Counted from the first letter of the stretch, positions 23,179 to 34,689 are shown. The stretch is 64,000 nucleotides of DNA from Locusta migratoria (GCA_026315105.1 CM048744.1:313727270-313791269), one strand, 5' to 3'. Notes: generated by a model not told the origin, from the sequence alone. Made by a program: numbers and translations.

Positions 23179-23307
23179 GCACTTACTTGTGGCCCACTTG
23201 AAATAAAACTTTCGATAATTTGACCCGAGGAGGAGAAAGGTTGAGTATGGCTGCTTTAGACCATACTAATGAACAGTCTGTATACAATCCCTGACAATAA
23301 AGTACGG

Positions 23308-24292
23308 CCGGCCGCGGTGGCCGAAGGGGACTGACAGTGGCGGCTGGTGATAATGTGCCAATGTGCTGCAGCACACTGTAAATATATTTCTAAAATTATG
23401 CCATTTCTCTTCGAATGCAAGCGAGAAATCACTAAAAAATTACATCCTTCCTCTTGGAATACGAGCCAGATATCACAATAAAATTATGCCAATTCCTTTC
23501 CAATGCGTATTAGAATGCTAGTAATAAGGATGAAAACGCATTCTGGAGAGCTCTCGCTGCTATAGCTGGAAACCAGGTCCGTGTGCTGAAGTGGGATTCA
23601 GCCGCGCTGGTACGTGCGCAGAGAGGCGGCGCAGTCGTCTGTTCGCTAGTGCGCATGCGCAGACGTGACGTCAGGTCTGGCGGCTCATGTGGGCTGAGAC
23701 CGACTGCAGCACCAGATCAATATTTCTCTTCGCGCTGAGTGTAACGGCTGCGGAAAAATAGTATATGACGAATATTGCGGCATACAGAGTCAAATAGTGC
23801 GCTGGCGCGTTGTCTCTGAAACCTACCTGTGAGAGGCTCGTATTCAAATACCTCTGAGTCTAAATTTTTAATTTCTGTAAATAAAATTAATATGTTTTAA
23901 ACGTTATATTTACTATCTGCAGTGAATACATGCAGTTGGCAGCGCTGTTATAGACTCCCCTGAAGGTCTTACTGTCAATACAGTATTAATTGATATTTAA
24001 TTAAAGGCAATCATACAAAGGTTGACTTTTTATTTTAGTATATTTTGTTTCCTGTTTATTTTTGTAATTTTGTAGCACACTGGTCAAATTTTGTACGAGC
24101 CGCCACTGGGGACGGAGGCGCTCCAGTCACGGTCTGCACGGCCACTACGGTCGGGGGTTCGAATCCCCCTCGGGCATGGATATTTGTGCCGTCCTTAGTA
24201 TTAGTTAATTCATAAGTAGTTTGTAAGCTTAGGGACTGATGACCCCGTAGTTAAGTCCCATAAGTTCTACAAACATTTGAACATTTGATTTG
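23308..24292 (+). mobile_element. SINE A split by a hAT-like element
   Basis: The SINE head is at 23308-23334 and the rest at 24109-24292. The SINE target duplication aataaagtacgg is at 23296-23307 and 24293-24304. The interruption falls inside the A-box region, so this copy is inactive. Confidence 0.9.
23335..24108. mobile_element. hAT-like non-autonomous element
   Basis: A 774-bp element with terminal repeats cagtggcggct / agccgccactg and flanking 8-bp repeats gggactga / gggacgga (one mismatch) cut from the SINE. The interior is non-coding and unlike the 10277 element, so only the ends are shared. It probably needs a hAT transposase supplied elsewhere. Confidence 0.85.
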
Positions 24293-24304
24293 AATAAAGT
24301 ACGG

Positions 24305-24610
24305 TGAATAGTCCTGTAACATTAACGTAGATGAACTATGAACTACAGTTACGTTACTCTCCTTCGAAACAGTCACCTCCCATAAATATGCACCGATGAG
24401 CTCTGCGATACATGTCCTAGAATGCACGGAATCTTTCTGTGGAATGGTTTTCAACACCCTTGTCACATTTACTTGGATGTCAGTATAATTGTCCAATATC
24501 TCTCCTTTCAATGGGCATTTGAGTCGACAGAACAGGAAGAAGTCTGGGCGATTGAGATTCGGCGAGTATGGTGGGCGTTCAAGTGTCACCACCCAGTTTT
24601 TTCCCAGTGT
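24305..24610 (-). mobile_element. mariner-type transposase fragment
   Basis: The minus strand gives 'PPYSPNLNRPDFFLFCRLKCPLK', quoted here in part: YSPNL..PDFFLF..LK.PLKG is the mariner motif holding the last catalytic aspartate. 'NVTRVLKTIP' and, in another frame, 'HRCIFMGGDCFEG' follow. Only the C-terminal part remains. SINE A interrupts its 3' side. Confidence 0.75.
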
Positions 24611-25724
24611 AACGTGTTGGTTTGTTTAATAATAATTAATTATATCGTTAGTGGTTGGGTCGCCACCATGTTTTTAACGATAAAAATGGAAAGTATGAAG
24701 TTAGATTAATTATGTGAAATTAACTGATGTGATTTTAATAACCAATTAAATATGATCTGATATTATTCTGGGAGCTAATTAACACGCGTTTGTCAGGTGC
24801 GTTGTGATGCTATCAAAGAATTATCATTACCGTATTCAAACCTCTGCATTTTCATTAAGCCCAAGCATGTTGGCATTTCAATTCCAAAGTGATCAGCTGA
24901 TTCAGCAATTTGTCAATTTTACTCTCTCCCTAACTGAATGGTATGACAGGAGATGCAATTTCTTTGAAAACATACATATATTGAACCCCCTCCAAAAAGA
25001 TTTTGTGAAACAGGAATCTACTACATGATGTAGTCGAGACAGAAGCTATTCTTTCATCATTTAATTTAGAACCTATTTGACATCCTAACTGAATAACAAA
25101 ATTGATCATACAGAAAAACAAACTATACAAATATTATTGAACATCCTAAACAAAGTGGAATTACTTTCACAAACACGGTAATAAAAATACAACTGAGAGA
25201 CTGTTTAAGTCCCTCACATTCGATCACAATCGTAACTCGCCCATAAATGGAATTTTCACGCGGGATAACTGTGAGCAGCTCCGAAGGATTATTACCAATT
25301 TTATAAGTACGTTCGCTTCAATATTAGTTTTCCTGTGGTTATTAATGAGCGAACATAATATTACCCGAGGTGACAGGCTCTCGGCAGGTCTGGAAGTGCA
25401 GCACACAGTGGGCAGCGATCTGCTGGCAAGCTGAAAATGTGAGCACGAAACTTGCAATGAGCTGTGGTCTATGAAGCAGATCAAACATTTGTCGATATTC
25501 ACAGCTTCTGTCGTCTCGTTAGACTGACAGTGTCGGGCAGTTCCTACAATAATCAGCTAGGTCTAACTTATCAGAACGCACTCCAACGTTTATACGCGAG
25601 TACGATTCAGGAGACCCCAGGTAGGATGACAAATAAATTTATTTCAAGCAATGAATTAAAAAGAAGCAATAATGAAAATATACTTGGGGTTAATTTTTTA
25701 TTTTTTTAAATATTTATTATTATT
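24611..25724. other. Unassigned AT-rich sequence
   Basis: No gene or known repeat seen. Confidence 0.4.
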
Positions 25725-25853
25725 TTTTTATTTTTTAAGTTACATCTAAAAATTCATCTAAAGTGTAGAAGGAGTTGCCATTCAGAAATTCCTTTAATTT
25801 CTTTTTAAATACCAGTTCACTATCTGTCTGATTTTTTATGCTACTTGGTAAGT

Positions 25854-26045
25854 TCAAATGTTTGTAGAGCTTATGGGACTTACCTACGGGGTCATCAGTC
25901 CCTAAACTTACAAACCACTTATGAACTAGCTAACACAAAGGACGGCACAAATATCCATGCCCGAGGTGGGATTCGAACCCCCGACAGTAGTGGCCGCGCA
26001 GACCGTGACTGGCGCGCCTCAGTTCCTTCGGCCACCGCGGCCGGC
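25854..26045 (-). mobile_element. SINE A
   Basis: Target duplication acttggtaagt / acttgataagt at 25843-25853 and 26046-26056 inside the LINE 3' region. Confidence 0.9.
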
Positions 26046-26795
26046 ACTTGATAAGTGACTGAAGACTTTTGTGGCAGCTCAATTCACCCCTTTCTGTGAC
26101 AAAGTTAGATTTACCTTGAATAGTGAATATCTCCCTTTCTCCTACTCTTGTAGCTATGCACACTACTATTACTTTTGAATTGGTTCGCATTGTTAATAAT
26201 AAATTTCATGAGTGAATACATATATTGTGAAGCTACAGTGAAGGTCACTAGATCCTTCAATAAATGTCTGCAGGATGATCTTGGGTGGGCTCCAGCAATT
26301 ATTTTGATTACATGCTTTTGTGTAATAAATATTTTTTTTACTCAATATTGAATTGCTCAAGAATATAATCCCATACGAAATCAGTGAGTGAAAATAGGCG
26401 TAGTAATCTAATTTAATGAGCTGTGTATCACCAAATTTTGCAATGACCCTGATAGCATAAGTAGCTGAACTCAAACATTTCAGCAGATCTTCTATGTGTT
26501 TCTTCCAATTCAATCCCTCGTCATTGCAAACACCTACAAATTTTGAATATTTTACCTTAGTTACAGATTTATGTTCAAAGAAAAAATTCATTAATGGTGT
26601 CATGCCATTTACTGTATGGTACTGTATATATTGGGTTTATCAAAGTTTAATGAGAGAACATTTGTTGAGAACCACTTAATAATTTTCTGAAAAACATCAT
26701 TTACAACTTCATCAGTTAATTCCTGTTTTCCAGGCGGGGTATCTGCAGCAAAAAGAACTAGCTTAGCATCTTCGTGAATATAGAATGGCAAGTTA

Positions 26796-26998
26796 AAAAA
26801 AAATGTTCAAATGTTTGTAAGTCTTATGGGACTTAACTACGGGATCATCAGTCCCTAAACTTACAAACTACTTATGAACTAGTTACGAACTAGGACGGCA
26901 CAAATATCCATGCCCGAGGGGGGATTCGAACCCCCGACCGTAGTGGCCGTGCAGACCGTGACTGAAGCGCCTCAGTCCCCTCGGCCACCGCGGCCGGC
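26796..26998 (-). mobile_element. SINE A with A-rich (T-rich in sense) tail
   Basis: Exact 12-bp target duplication aatggcaagtta at 26784-26795 and 26999-27010. In SINE sense the 3' end is T-rich (aacattttttttt). Confidence 0.93.
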
Positions 26999-27082
26999 AA
27001 TGGCAAGTTATTAATATGTATTAAGAACAGCAACGGTCCGAAGAGCGAAGTTGTGGGACCCCGTTTTTGACAACTTCCGAGC

Positions 27083-27283
27083 AGTGTCGCACTAAGGGGG
27101 GGGGGGGGGAAGAGGCGGAGGAGGCGGACCGCCCCGGGCCTCTGGTCTTGGGGGGCCTCCAAAGACCTCGAAAGCAAGTTTTTTTCTTTCTTTTTTTTGA
27201 GCGCGCTTGGCAACTCGTCTGCTATTTCTTTAGACTGTCCCATGCCTCTCGTCCTGGGGGGTGGGGGGGGGGGGGGGCTCTCC
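27083..27283. mobile_element. hAT-like fragment related to the 15027 MITE
   Basis: Starts cagtgtcgcactaagg, a mutated form of the CAGTGGCGGACTAAGG terminus, with 'gggcctctgg', 'ggcctccaaagacctcgaaa' and 'gactgtcccatgcctctcgt' interior blocks like those of 15027-15319 read from the other end. The far terminal repeat is lost after a G-run (27249-27276). Confidence 0.6.
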
Positions 27284-27339
27284 CGAGCTAGAGGAATTAA
27301 TTGTTTCTTCTGTATCATGTGCTTATTTCAACTTTTTTC

Positions 27340-27512
27340 ACTCTTCAAGAGGTACCAGAGAGGTACCAAGGTAGACCAAGAGATGGATACAGTAAGGAGA
27401 TTCAGATAGATGTAAGTTACCGTTCTTATGTGGAGTTAAAGAGGCTTGCTCAGGATAGGATATTGTGGAGAGCTGTATCTGGACTGAAGACCACAACAAC
27501 AACACAAGTATG
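27340..27512 (+). mobile_element. RTE/L1-like LINE 3' end fragment
   Basis: Encodes 'RYQGRPRDGYSKEIQIDV', 'YVELKRLAQDRILWRAVSG' then (acaaca) tail. It is the same C-terminus as the copy ending at 29372, so it is a separate 5'-truncated insertion. Confidence 0.75.
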
Positions 27513-27569
27513 ATTTAAACCATTTGTCCATTGTCCCACTCATACCACAGTACTTAAGCTTTTCTGGAA

Positions 27570-29372
27570 AATAAGAGTTCCAAAGAAAGCAAGTGGAGAC
27601 AAATGTGAAAATTACAGATCAATTTAGTAAGTCATGGTTGCAAAATAGTAACACGAATTATTTACAGACGAATGGAAAAAACTTGAGGAATCCGAGCTTG
27701 GGGAAGATCAGTTTGGATTTAGGAGAAATGTAGGAACATGGGAGCCAATACTCAAATTACGACGTATCTTAGAAGACAGGCTAAGGAAAGGCAAACCTAA
27801 GTTTTTAGCATATGTACATTTGGAGAAAGGTTTTGACAATATCGAGACTGGAATACACTCTTTCAAATTCTGGGGGTAACAGGGGTAAAATACAGGGAGC
27901 GAAGATTTATATTCAACTTGTACAAAAACCAGACAGCAGGTATTAGAGTCGAAGGACAACAAATGGGTTCAGAGGTTGGCAAGGGAGTAAGACAGGGTTG
28001 TAGCCTTTCCCTTATGTTGTTCGATCTGTACATTGAACAAGCAATGGAGGAATGCCAGGAGAAATTTGGAGAGGGAATTAAAGTTCAGGGAGAAGAAATA
28101 AAACTTAGCGGTTTGCCGATGACATAGTAATTCTGTCAGAGACCGCAAAGGATTTGGAAGAGCAAGTGAATGGAATAGACAGTGTCTTGAAAAGATGGTA
28201 TAAGTTGAATACCAACCAGAGTAAAACGAGGATAATGGAATGTAATGTCAGAAAATCAGGCGATGCTGAAGGAATTAGATTAGGTAATGTGTGGTGTCGC
28301 ACAAGTATGAAGTGCGTGCCACTTACTTTCGCCGCGCGCCGCCATGCACGAACGGCGCGGCGTTCTTAAGACGTCAGCCACGAGCGCCCTCTGCTGATAT
28401 CCCGCTCATGGCCACCACTGAACGACATCGCTCATTGGGACTGAGATAGGAACCAGTTAACACTTAGGGACTCAAATAGGCACCAGTAAAGACTTGTATA
28501 TCGGATAGGCACTAGGAATTATCAGTAGGCAGGCCTCTATCTAAACTATATATCAGCATTCTGCAGTCAAGAACTATGTAAAAGCTAAGTATTACTAAGT
28601 CTCTATGAAATATATATCTCGTTCTAATTTACTCTAGTGTTTCTAGTTTCTGCTGTCCCACTGGCTGGTCACCTCCGTACCTGCACACGCGTGCATCCTT
28701 TATTCCTGTGTTGGTCTCTTTCTACTCGGCCACTGACACCAACCATCGGCGGAAAGAAGACACAAAATAATGAGACAATAAAAGTAGTAGATCCGTTTCG
28801 TCGCTTGGGTAGCAAGATACCTTCTGACGGCCGAAGCAAAGAAGCTATGAAATACAGAATAGCTATGGGAAGAAAAGCGTTTGTGAAGAAGCGAAATTTG
28901 TTGACATCCAATATTAGTTTAAATGTCAGGGAGTCCTTTCTGAAAATATTTGTCTGGAGTGCAGCATTGTATGGAAGTGAAACGTGGACGATAAGGAGTT
29001 CAGACAAAAAGATGATAGAAGCTTTCGAAATGTGGCGGTACAGACGAATGATGAAAATTAGATGGGTAAATCATATAACTAATGAGGAGATGCGTAACCG
29101 AATCGGGAAGAAAAGGAGTTTCTGGCATATCCGGACTAAGAGAAGGGATAGATTGATGGGACATATGGGACATCATGGAATCGTCAACTTAGCATTAGAG
29201 CGAAGTGTGTAGGGTAAAAATCGTAGAGGGAGACCGAGGGACGAATATAGTAAGCAGATTAGAAATGATGTAGGTTGCCGAAGTTATACTGAGATGAAGA
29301 GTCTTGCACAGGACAGGGTAGCCTGGAGAGCTGTATCAATCCAGTCTGCGGACTGAAGACCACAAAAATAAC
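27570..29372 (+). mobile_element. RTE/L1-like LINE reverse transcriptase, interrupted
   Basis: Reverse-transcriptase remnant. Fingers are near 27585 ('PKKASGDKCENYRSI'). The palm block 'GVRQGCSLSLMLFDLYIEQAMEE' (27985-28050) is recognisable as the GVRQGCPLSP motif. Motif C 'RFADDIVIL' lies at about 28110 in a shifted frame. After the inserted LTR the thumb and tail continue: 'VVDPFRRLGSKI', 'SETWTIRSSDKKMIEAFEMW', 'RYRRMMKIRWVNHITNEEM' and 'RGRPRDEYSKQIRNDVG'. At least three frame breaks disable it. It ends near 29372 in a 'gaagaccacaaaaataacaac' tail, only about 105 bp from the neuroligin exon. Confidence 0.8.
28290..28767. mobile_element. Probable solo LTR
   Basis: A 478-bp insertion that splits the LINE between 'RLGN' and 'TIKVVD'. 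It is flanked by the 5-bp direct repeat taatg (28285-28289, 28768-28772). It starts tgtggtgtcgcaca and has a mirrored 'gacaccaacc' near the right side, the kind of TG...CA-type ends seen in LTRs, with a GC-rich left part and AT-rich middle. The exact right end is uncertain because the last bases (gacacaaaa) do not close as CA. Solo LTRs arise by recombination between paired LTRs. Confidence 0.55.
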
Positions 29373-29478
29373 AACATCTAGAAGATAAGTGTGTGTGTTT
29401 GGGGGAGGGGGTGTCTGTCCTTTCAATATCAGGAGATGTCTACGGGTAACTGGCGCCCTGTTTGCCGGCGGCACTCAC

Positions 29479-29646
29479 CGTCGTAGAACTGCGCGCCCTC
29501 CTCCTGGAAGTGGTGGTGGCGCATGCTGAGGTCGGAGCCACCGGGCCGGTGCAGCTGCGGGATCAGGTTCAGCCAGACGGACATCTTGTGGCCGCGGTAG
29601 TGGCTCTTGGTGTCCGCCTGCGACGAGCCCGCGCCGGCGCCCACGC
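29479..29646 (-). CDS. Neuroligin exon: end of the esterase-like domain and juxtamembrane stalk (partial gene)
   Basis: A 168-nt coding exon on the minus strand. The acceptor is 'gtgtgttgcag' ending at 29647 and the donor GTGAGT begins at 29478. It starts with 2 nt completing a glycine codon, then 55 codons, then 1 nt. Key residues are 'KSHYRGHKMSVWLNLIP', followed by 'QLHRPG' and 'SMRHHHF', ending 'QFYD'. In neuroligins, postsynaptic adhesion proteins that bind neurexins, this HYR..K...WL.L.P.LH segment follows the cholinesterase-like domain and precedes the stalk and transmembrane helix. GC content and codon use differ sharply from the surrounding transposons. It is in phase with exon 62144-62223. 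A short Gly/Ala/Ser run (VGAGAGSSQAD) near its start is a low-complexity linker. The transmembrane and cytoplasmic exons were not found in the window. Other cholinesterase-like adhesion proteins (gliotactin, neurotactin) are less likely because of the HYRGHK..VWL word. Confidence 0.82.
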
Positions 29647-29717
29647 CTGCAACACACGACGTCCATACTTGTCTGACCACACTGCCCGACTTGTGTCCTT
29701 TTGGAGAGTTTTTTCGG

Positions 29718-29917
29718 AAAAAATGTTCAAATGTTTGTACAGCTTATGGGACTTAACTACGGGGTCATCAGTCCCTAAACTTACAAACTACTTATGAATT
29801 AACTAATACTAAGGACGGCACAAATATCCATGCCCGAGGGGGATTCGAACCCCCGACCGTAGTGGCCGTGCAGACCGTGACTGGAGCGCCTCAGTCCCCT
29901 CGGCCACCGCGGCCAGC
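29718..29917 (-). mobile_element. SINE A, full length
   Basis: Complete head, B-box region and body. It sits about 70 bp upstream of the splice acceptor of the 29479-29646 exon, within the likely branch-point neighbourhood. A clear target duplication was not found. Confidence 0.88.
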
Positions 29918-30000
29918 AATTTTGGGGAGATCTGGTTCATCTGTAAAGGAGACAGCGTACAGACTGCTTGTGCGACCCTTTCCTGAGTATCGTAAAATGG
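29918..30000 (+). mobile_element. Short CR1-like fragment
   Basis: 'caattttggggagatctggttcatctgtaaaggagacagc' matches the CR1-like copy at 3248-3300 ('gaattttgggaagatgtacttcatctgtggacaccgc'), followed by 'ctgcttgtgcgacccttt', equivalent to the LVRP word. Confidence 0.6.
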
Positions 30001-31190
30001 AATCACTTTGTGACTGTAGGGGACTACTTTGTGACGTACGTCGATTTTCGCTTATTTCGAACGTACCGCTCCTTCCAGGCTGCACAGAACCGAAAGACTA
30101 GCTCCAGCGGCTTGCCTGTACTGCTGAACTGTAGAAAACGTTAGATACAGCATTTGTCCCAGCAGAAGTCCCTCCCATTTTCTGCCCTCCAGCCCTGGCA
30201 TGTCCGCGCTCTCCCACCAAAAAGCTAGTCTGGACTCAGGACTGCTCACGATCTTTGCTCTCAGTAGAAACCTGCTTGTTTTGCTTACAGTGCTTGTGTT
30301 ATCTAGGAGAAAAACTGTTACTATTATGGGAAAGGGTTGTACCTTGGGACATTTTTTACATTTTAATTTTTGTATACTATGATTTTTATACAAAAAATTT
30401 GAAAATTTACCCCATCACAGGCATCAATTTTAGATAATGTTGAACGAACAGCAGTTTACGCTAGCTCCAATATTTACACAATTAATCACCAATAAAGACT
30501 TCAGTGACACTTTTCCCAAGGTACAACCTTGGGACAGTGGTAGTTTTACCTCGGAACACAGTGATGTATTCCAGTTTCTTAGTTTTATGAATGAAAAAAT
30601 CGTATTGGAATTACGTAGTAAATGTTTGTTAGTCCAAATACAAAAGTTATTTTACCTTAAAACAAGATATGGTGGGAATAAAATATTAAATGAATGGAAC
30701 CCACGACACACCACTGGAGCTGGTAGTTCATTCACTATATTACTGTGATTAACATAGATATTGTGCAAAGTTTGATTGAAATTCGTCCATTATTTTAGGA
30801 GGAGATGTGGAAAAGTAACGCATGATGTAGCAGTTATTCGGAAATTTCGTTTTTTATGACGGAATATCGCCGGAAATATGTGTCTTATTGTGATGTAAAT
30901 CAGAAGATACATTCAGTGGTATATGTGCCTAATGTTTGCAAAATAGCTCGTGAACGGTATTAGTAATAAATTGTTTATCACTTCATCTGATGAACTATAT
31001 GTCGAAATGTGAGATAATATCTAATGGACGTTCAGCGGTATGTATGTGTACTGTCTGTTCAATGTCTCACGAATAGAATTTACAGTGTAGAAGCAATAAC
31101 TTGTAACGTCATGTCAAACGCTTTAGATATACATCCTGAACATTGGAAAAGTAGTAAGCGAGAAACAGTTTTCCTTTCATAATTTTGTTG
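30001..31190. other. Unassigned sequence
   Basis: No gene recognised. A word ggttgtaccttggga occurs at 30334-30348 and, as part of a near-palindrome, at 30514-30534, suggesting the end of an unidentified repeat. Confidence 0.4.
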
Positions 31191-31195
31191 GGGGT

Positions 31196-31380
31196 GTTTG
31201 TAGAACTTATGGGACTTAACTACGGGGTCATCAGTCCTTAAGCTTACAAACTACTTATGAACTAGCTAAGACTGACGACACAAATATCCATGCCCGAGGG
31301 AGGATTCGAACCCCCGACCATAGTGGCCGTGTAGACCATGACTGGAGCGCCTCAGCCCCCTCGGCCACCGCGGCCGGCAG
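31196..31380 (-). mobile_element. SINE A
   Basis: SINE A missing the first tail bases, with a short internal deletion near 31271. Its B-box region is 'ggaggattcgaaccccc'. Target duplication not evident. Confidence 0.85.
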
Positions 31381-31986
31381 CGAAAAAGTTTCGTAAAGAT
31401 TTGAAACTATGTTTAAAGTTTATTGGAAGTCGCTAAGTGCTCTCTCATTCTCAAACAGTTAAGGAAAAAATCACGCTACCATGCACCACAAAACGGGGTT
31501 TTTCACTGCTTATGATGTGATATCGTATGAAATATCTATTGTAGGTAGTTATTGCTACCATAGTAAATGATTCCTGAGCTTAAAGAATATTAGTGCAAAC
31601 TTTTGTTGAAATCGGTCATTTAGTTTAGAAGCAGAATGTATGTTGTCTCATAGGTGGTTCTTACTCTGACATTGTTGCCTGATAGTAAGAAACATGTGTA
31701 CCAAGTTTGGTTGAGGAGATGTGGAACATACTAGAGATGGGCAATCTGCTCCTGAACTGCTGAACTGATTCAAAGAGCCAGATCCTTCTAAGGAGTGAGT
31801 GATGGATGAATCCAAAAAAAAGAGTGGTAGTTCATACGATCCGAAAAGTCCCTCTGGTGACAGCAATGACCTGCATAAGCACCCGTTGCCACATGCTTCA
31901 GAAGTTTCCTAAACTCCTTGCCACATGCTTCAGAAGTTTACTAAGCTACAAAATAAATGTGGTATAGACCATGTGGAAGTAAAAAT

Positions 31987-32179
31987 GCCGCGGTGGAGTA
32001 GCCGAGTGGTCTGAAGTGCCTTGCTGTGGAGTGCGTGGTTGCTCGCCATGGAGGCTCGAGTCCTCCCTGGGGCATGGGTGTGTGTGTTGTCCTTAGGTTA
32101 GTTTACCTTAGTATAAGTAGTTTGTAAGCTACGGACTGATGACAAACGCAGTTTGGTCCGATAGATTTACAAACATTTT
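31987..32179 (+). mobile_element. SINE B, full length
   Basis: Head 'gccgcggtggagtagccgag', B-box region 'ggaggctcgagtcctccc', full body and tail. Target duplication gaagtaaaaat / gaagtataaat at 31976-31986 and 32180-32190. Confidence 0.9.
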
Positions 32180-33071
32180 GAAGTATAAATCTGCAAAAAA
32201 TGAGCGCCTGAAGATGTGCACCACCTCCACGCTGCGAGTGGAGAGAATTGGTGAGTCGAAAGTCGGCAAGTCACACAAATTGCATGGTTCAGAGAGCGTG
32301 CGGCTCCCAAATCCCGCTGGTGGCTGCTCCGCACGACTCCGGCGATTGGGGCGATCTGACCACCAACTGAGTCAGTGAGTTACCTGGTTCACCGGTTCAC
32401 CTCTCCCCACCACTCTCCCGACTCCGCTCGCTTGCAGAGCCGCCCATTTCTCTGGTGAACCGCATGGCGCCGAACAAAAGCGACTCCGCGCATCTCTCTG
32501 TTCTCTCAACTCCTGTGTTCTGATAAATCTTGCAGCTCGCTTACAGAAACTATCGTCTGAAGCAACAGAAACCGTCATATAGGCAAATGTCGTATTCCAA
32601 ATAGTATTCGAAATGAAATGTATTTTTTTAATGTTATGCTTTTTATTAATAACAGGAAATCTGCAGTCTGTTGCAAAAGCGCATTACAGTACAAAATTAA
32701 ACTATATAAAATTTCCGCGAAAAAGATCATACTCCATTTTTCTCGAAGACTTATGGTTTTCATGAAGGGAGCAAGAGAGACAAAATCTTGTGCAATGTGC
32801 ATTATCTGTTGCTTAGATAGATTTTGTAAGCCCATATCACGCAGTTTCCTGACTTGATAGGCAAGTGTCCTGTATCAAATTATGCGTCTTTTATGCATAT
32901 ACACTATTTTGGCATGTTGAAAACAATGACTATATAATCGAATAACAAAGAAAATAACAATGTGCGTTTATGTTTTCTATCTCTGAAACCATTCAGTTTC
33001 GGGAATGTGTCCATTTGAAATTTTTGCTCCTGGTGTCAAATCTTTGACAATAACAACAAAGTTGTTCCCCA

Positions 33072-33096
33072 AGAGAGAGAGAGAGAGAGAGAGAGA
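33072..33096 (+). repeat. (GA)n microsatellite
   Basis: About 12 GA units. Confidence 0.95.
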
Positions 33097-34534
33097 ACAC
33101 TAGGGTGTCAAACGAGATGTGTCTAAAATTACGTTTCTGAGTAAAACATCTTGCTATAATGTTTCATTACGAATTTAATGTGTTTGGTACAGCGGGACGT
33201 GTGTGTTTGCAATTAAAGATAAAATATATTGGGAAGCACTTAAAAATAATTTGACTTGCTTTGCATAGAGAATATATAAAACTTTGCACAAATAACAGGT
33301 GAAAGGGTTGTAGTTACAGGAATTAAAATATAAGATGGAACGGAAATCGTACCAGCAACTGCAAATCTTAGAATATAAGAGCCCAGAACGCTACCCCTGT
33401 ACTACGCCAACTGTAAAAGTATCACCACAGTTATTTACATAATTATTTCTTTCGGTAAGACACTTTCTAACTTAATCAGTCGTTGATGGTTTGTACTCAC
33501 AAAAGAAATCCTCACTGACGACATAGTCGAAAGTATCTGTACACGACGTCATATTTTCGAAGAATTTGACTAGAGATCTTCACAGTCTTTTTTTCGTATT
33601 TGAAGTTATGAATGAAACAGTCCACGAACATTCCTCGCTTTGTAATTTTAATGGACATTACTCTTTTGACGCCTTATTTCCTAAATTAAATAAACTTTAT
33701 TGCTTACTCTGGAGCTATCATTGTTTTACTGTTTATGGGTGTCAGACTTTAGAAACAGGTGATCGGTTCCAGCGGCCATCTTGTAGCGAGATTCTGTCGC
33801 GATCACGTAGGACACCCGACCGTGTCGCCGAATGTCGCTGCTTATAGCTGCCGTGTCGCGTCGCTGAATATGGCGCGCTGTCGCTCCCTTTTGTCGCTCA
33901 CGTAGTACGCGCCATTAGTGTGCATGGCTATTTCGCTGCTGCAGTTGCCACGTCCTGCTTGGACCTCTCGCGCTATCACGTTTCATTCAACTCGCTCAAA
34001 CTCGCAAAGTACTCACTATATAAATATGGAACTAGTATCATTTTATTCTGCAAAATATTGTATTTTTTTAATGAAAGTATAAAAATATAAAATTAATAAT
34101 TTTTTCTTTTTCTAATTACAGTATTTCACCTGCAAAAATATTTAAATTCTGTAATGGCATTTTTAATTTTTAATGTAGGCGTAACTAACAAATTTTAATT
34201 CTAGAAACTACTAAGGACTTACAATAAAATGATTACTCTTCTTTCACAATATGGCCAAATCAGATAAAGGTATAGTGACAAAAAAGCAATGTGACATCGT
34301 TTTACGTTTTTTATCAGTTGGTGAGTCGGTGAGCCATGAAAAAGAACTAGTTCATATCAGTGAGTGACTATTTCTGATCTGATCTCTGAAAAGATCGGCT
34401 TTGCCCATCTCTTATAGTGTTTAGCCCTGAAAAAAGAACGAAATGTTAGGGTTTAGAGTCGAGTGGACACCGTGGTCATTAAGACAATGAGCTTCTACTC
34501 GGATTTTTGGATAAGAATGTGAAATGAAATCGAC

Positions 34535-34612
34535 TGTGTCGTTTGAATGGAACCATACCGGCATCTGCCTGAAGTGATTTAGGAAAATCATGGAAAACCT
34601 CTCTCTCCCTCG
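34535..34612 (-). mobile_element. SINE D fragment
   Basis: 'ggaaccataccggcatctgcctgaagtgatttagg' and 'aaatcatggaaaacct' match the body of the element at 20938-21105. Head absent. Confidence 0.55.
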
Positions 34613-34689
34613 AAAGCAACTGCAGTGGTACCACTGCCCCACCTCACTCGTTGGCAACGAAAAAGCATACAAACCTAAAATTTTACTAA

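Larger units (their letters stand above)
25725..27082 (-). mobile_element. Jockey/CR1-group LINE, 3' part, with two SINE insertions
   Basis: The minus strand encodes 'SLFGPLLFLIHINNLP' (27010-27050) just upstream of reverse-transcriptase motif C 'LFAADT' (a degraded FADDT, about 26750). 'INKWF..N.LSLNFDK'-type sequence and 'KYSKFVGVCNDEGLNWKKHI' (about 26550) follow, then the C-terminal 'YYAYFHSLISYGIIF'. The same family is at 35705-42140. SINE A copies sit at 25854-26045 and 26796-26998; removing the latter joins the two halves of 'NNLPFYIHED'. Its upstream end is cut by a hAT-related fragment. Confidence 0.75.
31732..34413. mobile_element. Large TIR element (hAT-like ends), non-coding interior
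   Basis: Ends are tagagatgggcaatct (31732) and gctttgcccatctctta (ending 34413), inverted to each other. A TAGAGATGGGCAA-type end is seen in insect hAT elements. Subterminal blocks on both sides carry 'agtgagt' and 'gatctga/gattcaaag' motifs. No transposase was recognised in 2.7 kb. It contains a SINE B at 31987 and a (GA)n run. The flanking bases do not show a clear 8-bp duplication, which weakens the call. Confidence 0.5.
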
